Of a stretch of 64,000 nucleotides of DNA, positions 62,913 through 64,000 are shown in pieces. A program made the position numbers and the translations under genes. This stretch comes from Oscheius sp. JU75 (Eukaryota > Nematoda > Chromadorea > Rhabditida > Rhabditidae): positions 1,674,001 to 1,738,000 of the forward strand of contig JASJZC010000001.1 in assembly GCA_037178855.1 (NCBI GenBank), read 5' to 3'. Numbering within the stretch: the stretch's first letter is position 1; each line of letters begins with the position of its first letter. Below the pieces are notes generated by a model. That model was not told where the DNA came from. It saw nothing but the letters and a program-made list of their open reading frames with translations, and ran no database searches.

Positions 62913-64000
62913 TATTTATGGGACTCGAACATCGTCTCTATTTCTTTCACAACTTGTTAGAAATGTAAAGTGACCCAAGAAATACATTAATAATATTGTA
63001 AGAGCACTATAACTAGCTTCAATCAAAATTCAAACTTGGCGCGTTTCTTGATTTGCAGGCTAATCGTGCCAGGACCTAAATATTGTAACTAGAGTGAAAT
63101 AATTGCAAAGTCTGAATATTCTGAGTCACGTGTTTTTCTATTCCATCTATTTTTCTCGCTTTAAATCTGCAACTAAGCGTGCAGCGGTGGTATTTTATGC
63201 GCTCCTCAGGAGTCCAGAGTCTCGGGTCCAAGATGATTGAACGCTTCCTGCAGAAAATTGGCAGCCGAATAATGTAGAAACGGGGTTTCGCCGCCCAAAG
63301 AACCATAAATAGCATAATTTACCAGAAGAAAGTCGATCTTGTTGGTTAAAAATGTGCAAAGAAAGGCTGATCTGCTGTCAGCCGAACCTGGTACCGGAAT
63401 CGATTGCCTTACGAGGTGAAAAAGGCTGCGTGATGATTCATTTCGGTGTTCACAAGCTGTGCGGCTAGATCAAAACGGGTTGTGTGCGTGTCGCATTGTG
63501 TCAACTTGACATTGAGTGAGGTAGTAAAAATGGAAAAGGGTATATAGTTTTTTTGCTGATCCAAAGGGGAAATACGCAGTTTATTATTTTCTTGCTCAGC
63601 GAATGCCATATATTTCAATAAAAATGAAGGGAAGTGGAGTTTTTAGGCAGTTACCACCGTTTCCTATCAAAAACACAACTTACGGAGCAGGAATTAAGGA
63701 GCAAGCGGTCACCGATGCCCGCCTTGGGCTGCTATCAGCTGTAGAATCATCCACTGATGTTTCTATCCAAATAAGACCGCGATAAACTGTCTGATTCATG
63801 AGCATTTCATAATGGCAAATTGGGTAGGAGATGATCCCGGTGTGTGACAGGATTTGATGTCAATTTTGTCCAGAAAAAGAGTGAATGCACTAAAAACTGG
63901 GCTAGAAACAAGATAAGGCATGTTTTCCGATGAAATTGGAGCTGGGTGACAAAGCGCAATAAACAAAAACAGGGAGAAGCGTCTAGAAAACGCCCGGATG

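Larger units (their letters stand above)
60057..64000. other. Right-end region, no gene recognised
   Basis: About 3.9 kb upstream of endophilin. Contains a family A repeat (60540-60605), many GAGACAGA/GAGAGA tracts (61340-61640, 61910-62340, 62430-62740) and a promoter-like cluster at 62787-62912. Open frames (for example 63603-63785 on plus) have no homology or splice support. Endophilin regulatory sequence probably lies in its left part. Confidence 0.5.

Overview
The window is from a nematode nuclear genome. The clearest markers are a cuticle collagen with the nematode N-terminal layout (21.7-22.8 kb), a MLT-10-type moulting-cycle protein with a C-terminal LSP repeat (14.2-16.5 kb), and a histone H4 carrying the Cys that Caenorhabditis H4 also has where vertebrates have Thr. 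Most start codons also sit just downstream of a pyrimidine-rich AG, as expected for spliced-leader trans-splicing. I cannot name the species. Genes are split by GT-AG introns, many only 30-45 nt long. Every gene model below was rebuilt by hand, and the complete ones have coding lengths divisible by three.

Layout. 0-3.2 kb: cytosolic alanyl-tRNA synthetase (-), cut by the left edge. 5.2-7.4 kb: a MITE, a 90-aa protein of unknown function and a predicted zinc-ribbon protein. 7.6-11.4 kb: a P4-ATPase lipid flippase (-). 11.9-16.5 kb: a proline-rich protein, a CMTM/MARVEL membrane protein and the MLT-10-like protein (+). 17.2-18.6 kb: an RRM-Tudor protein. 18.6-21.7 kb: gene-poor. 21.7-23.6 kb: the cuticle collagen (+) and an unrecognised 151-aa protein (-). 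24.0-27.4 kb: proteasome RPN10 and mitochondrial ribosomal protein bL9m (-). 28.7-34.5 kb: CK2 alpha and cysteine desulfurase NFS1 (+). 35.6-39.3 kb: an orphan protein, a RAMAC-like cap-methyltransferase activator, an STMP1-like micropeptide and a two-TM protein. 40.5-51.6 kb: m-AAA protease, RNA polymerase III subunit RPC7, farnesyltransferase alpha subunit and FEN1 (all +). 52.4-53.0 kb: histone H4. 54.3-60.1 kb: a MADF-BESS factor (+), CLN3 (-) and endophilin A (-). 60.1-64.0 kb: no gene recognised, GACA-rich.

Most genes are housekeeping: translation (AARS, bL9m, tRNA-Arg), mitochondrial quality control and Fe-S assembly (m-AAA protease, NFS1, STMP1), proteolysis (RPN10), transcription and capping (RPC7, RAMAC), replication and chromatin (FEN1, H4), and membrane traffic (flippase, CLN3, endophilin). 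From memory, many of their C. elegans orthologues (aars-2, rpn-10, mrpl-9, nfs-1, kin-3, spg-7, crn-1, unc-57) lie on chromosome I, several on the same cosmids, so the window probably belongs to the chromosome I ancestral linkage group.

The introns are unusual. They hold about fourteen different degenerate tRNA-like sequences, one intact intron-bearing tRNA-Arg(CCU), several dispersed repeat families and abundant TCTCTGTC/GACA tracts. The most interesting single locus is the H4 gene, which combines an altered N-terminal tail, two introns and a 3' histone-type stem-loop. I saw no CRISPR array, prophage, bacterial insertion sequence or viral gene.
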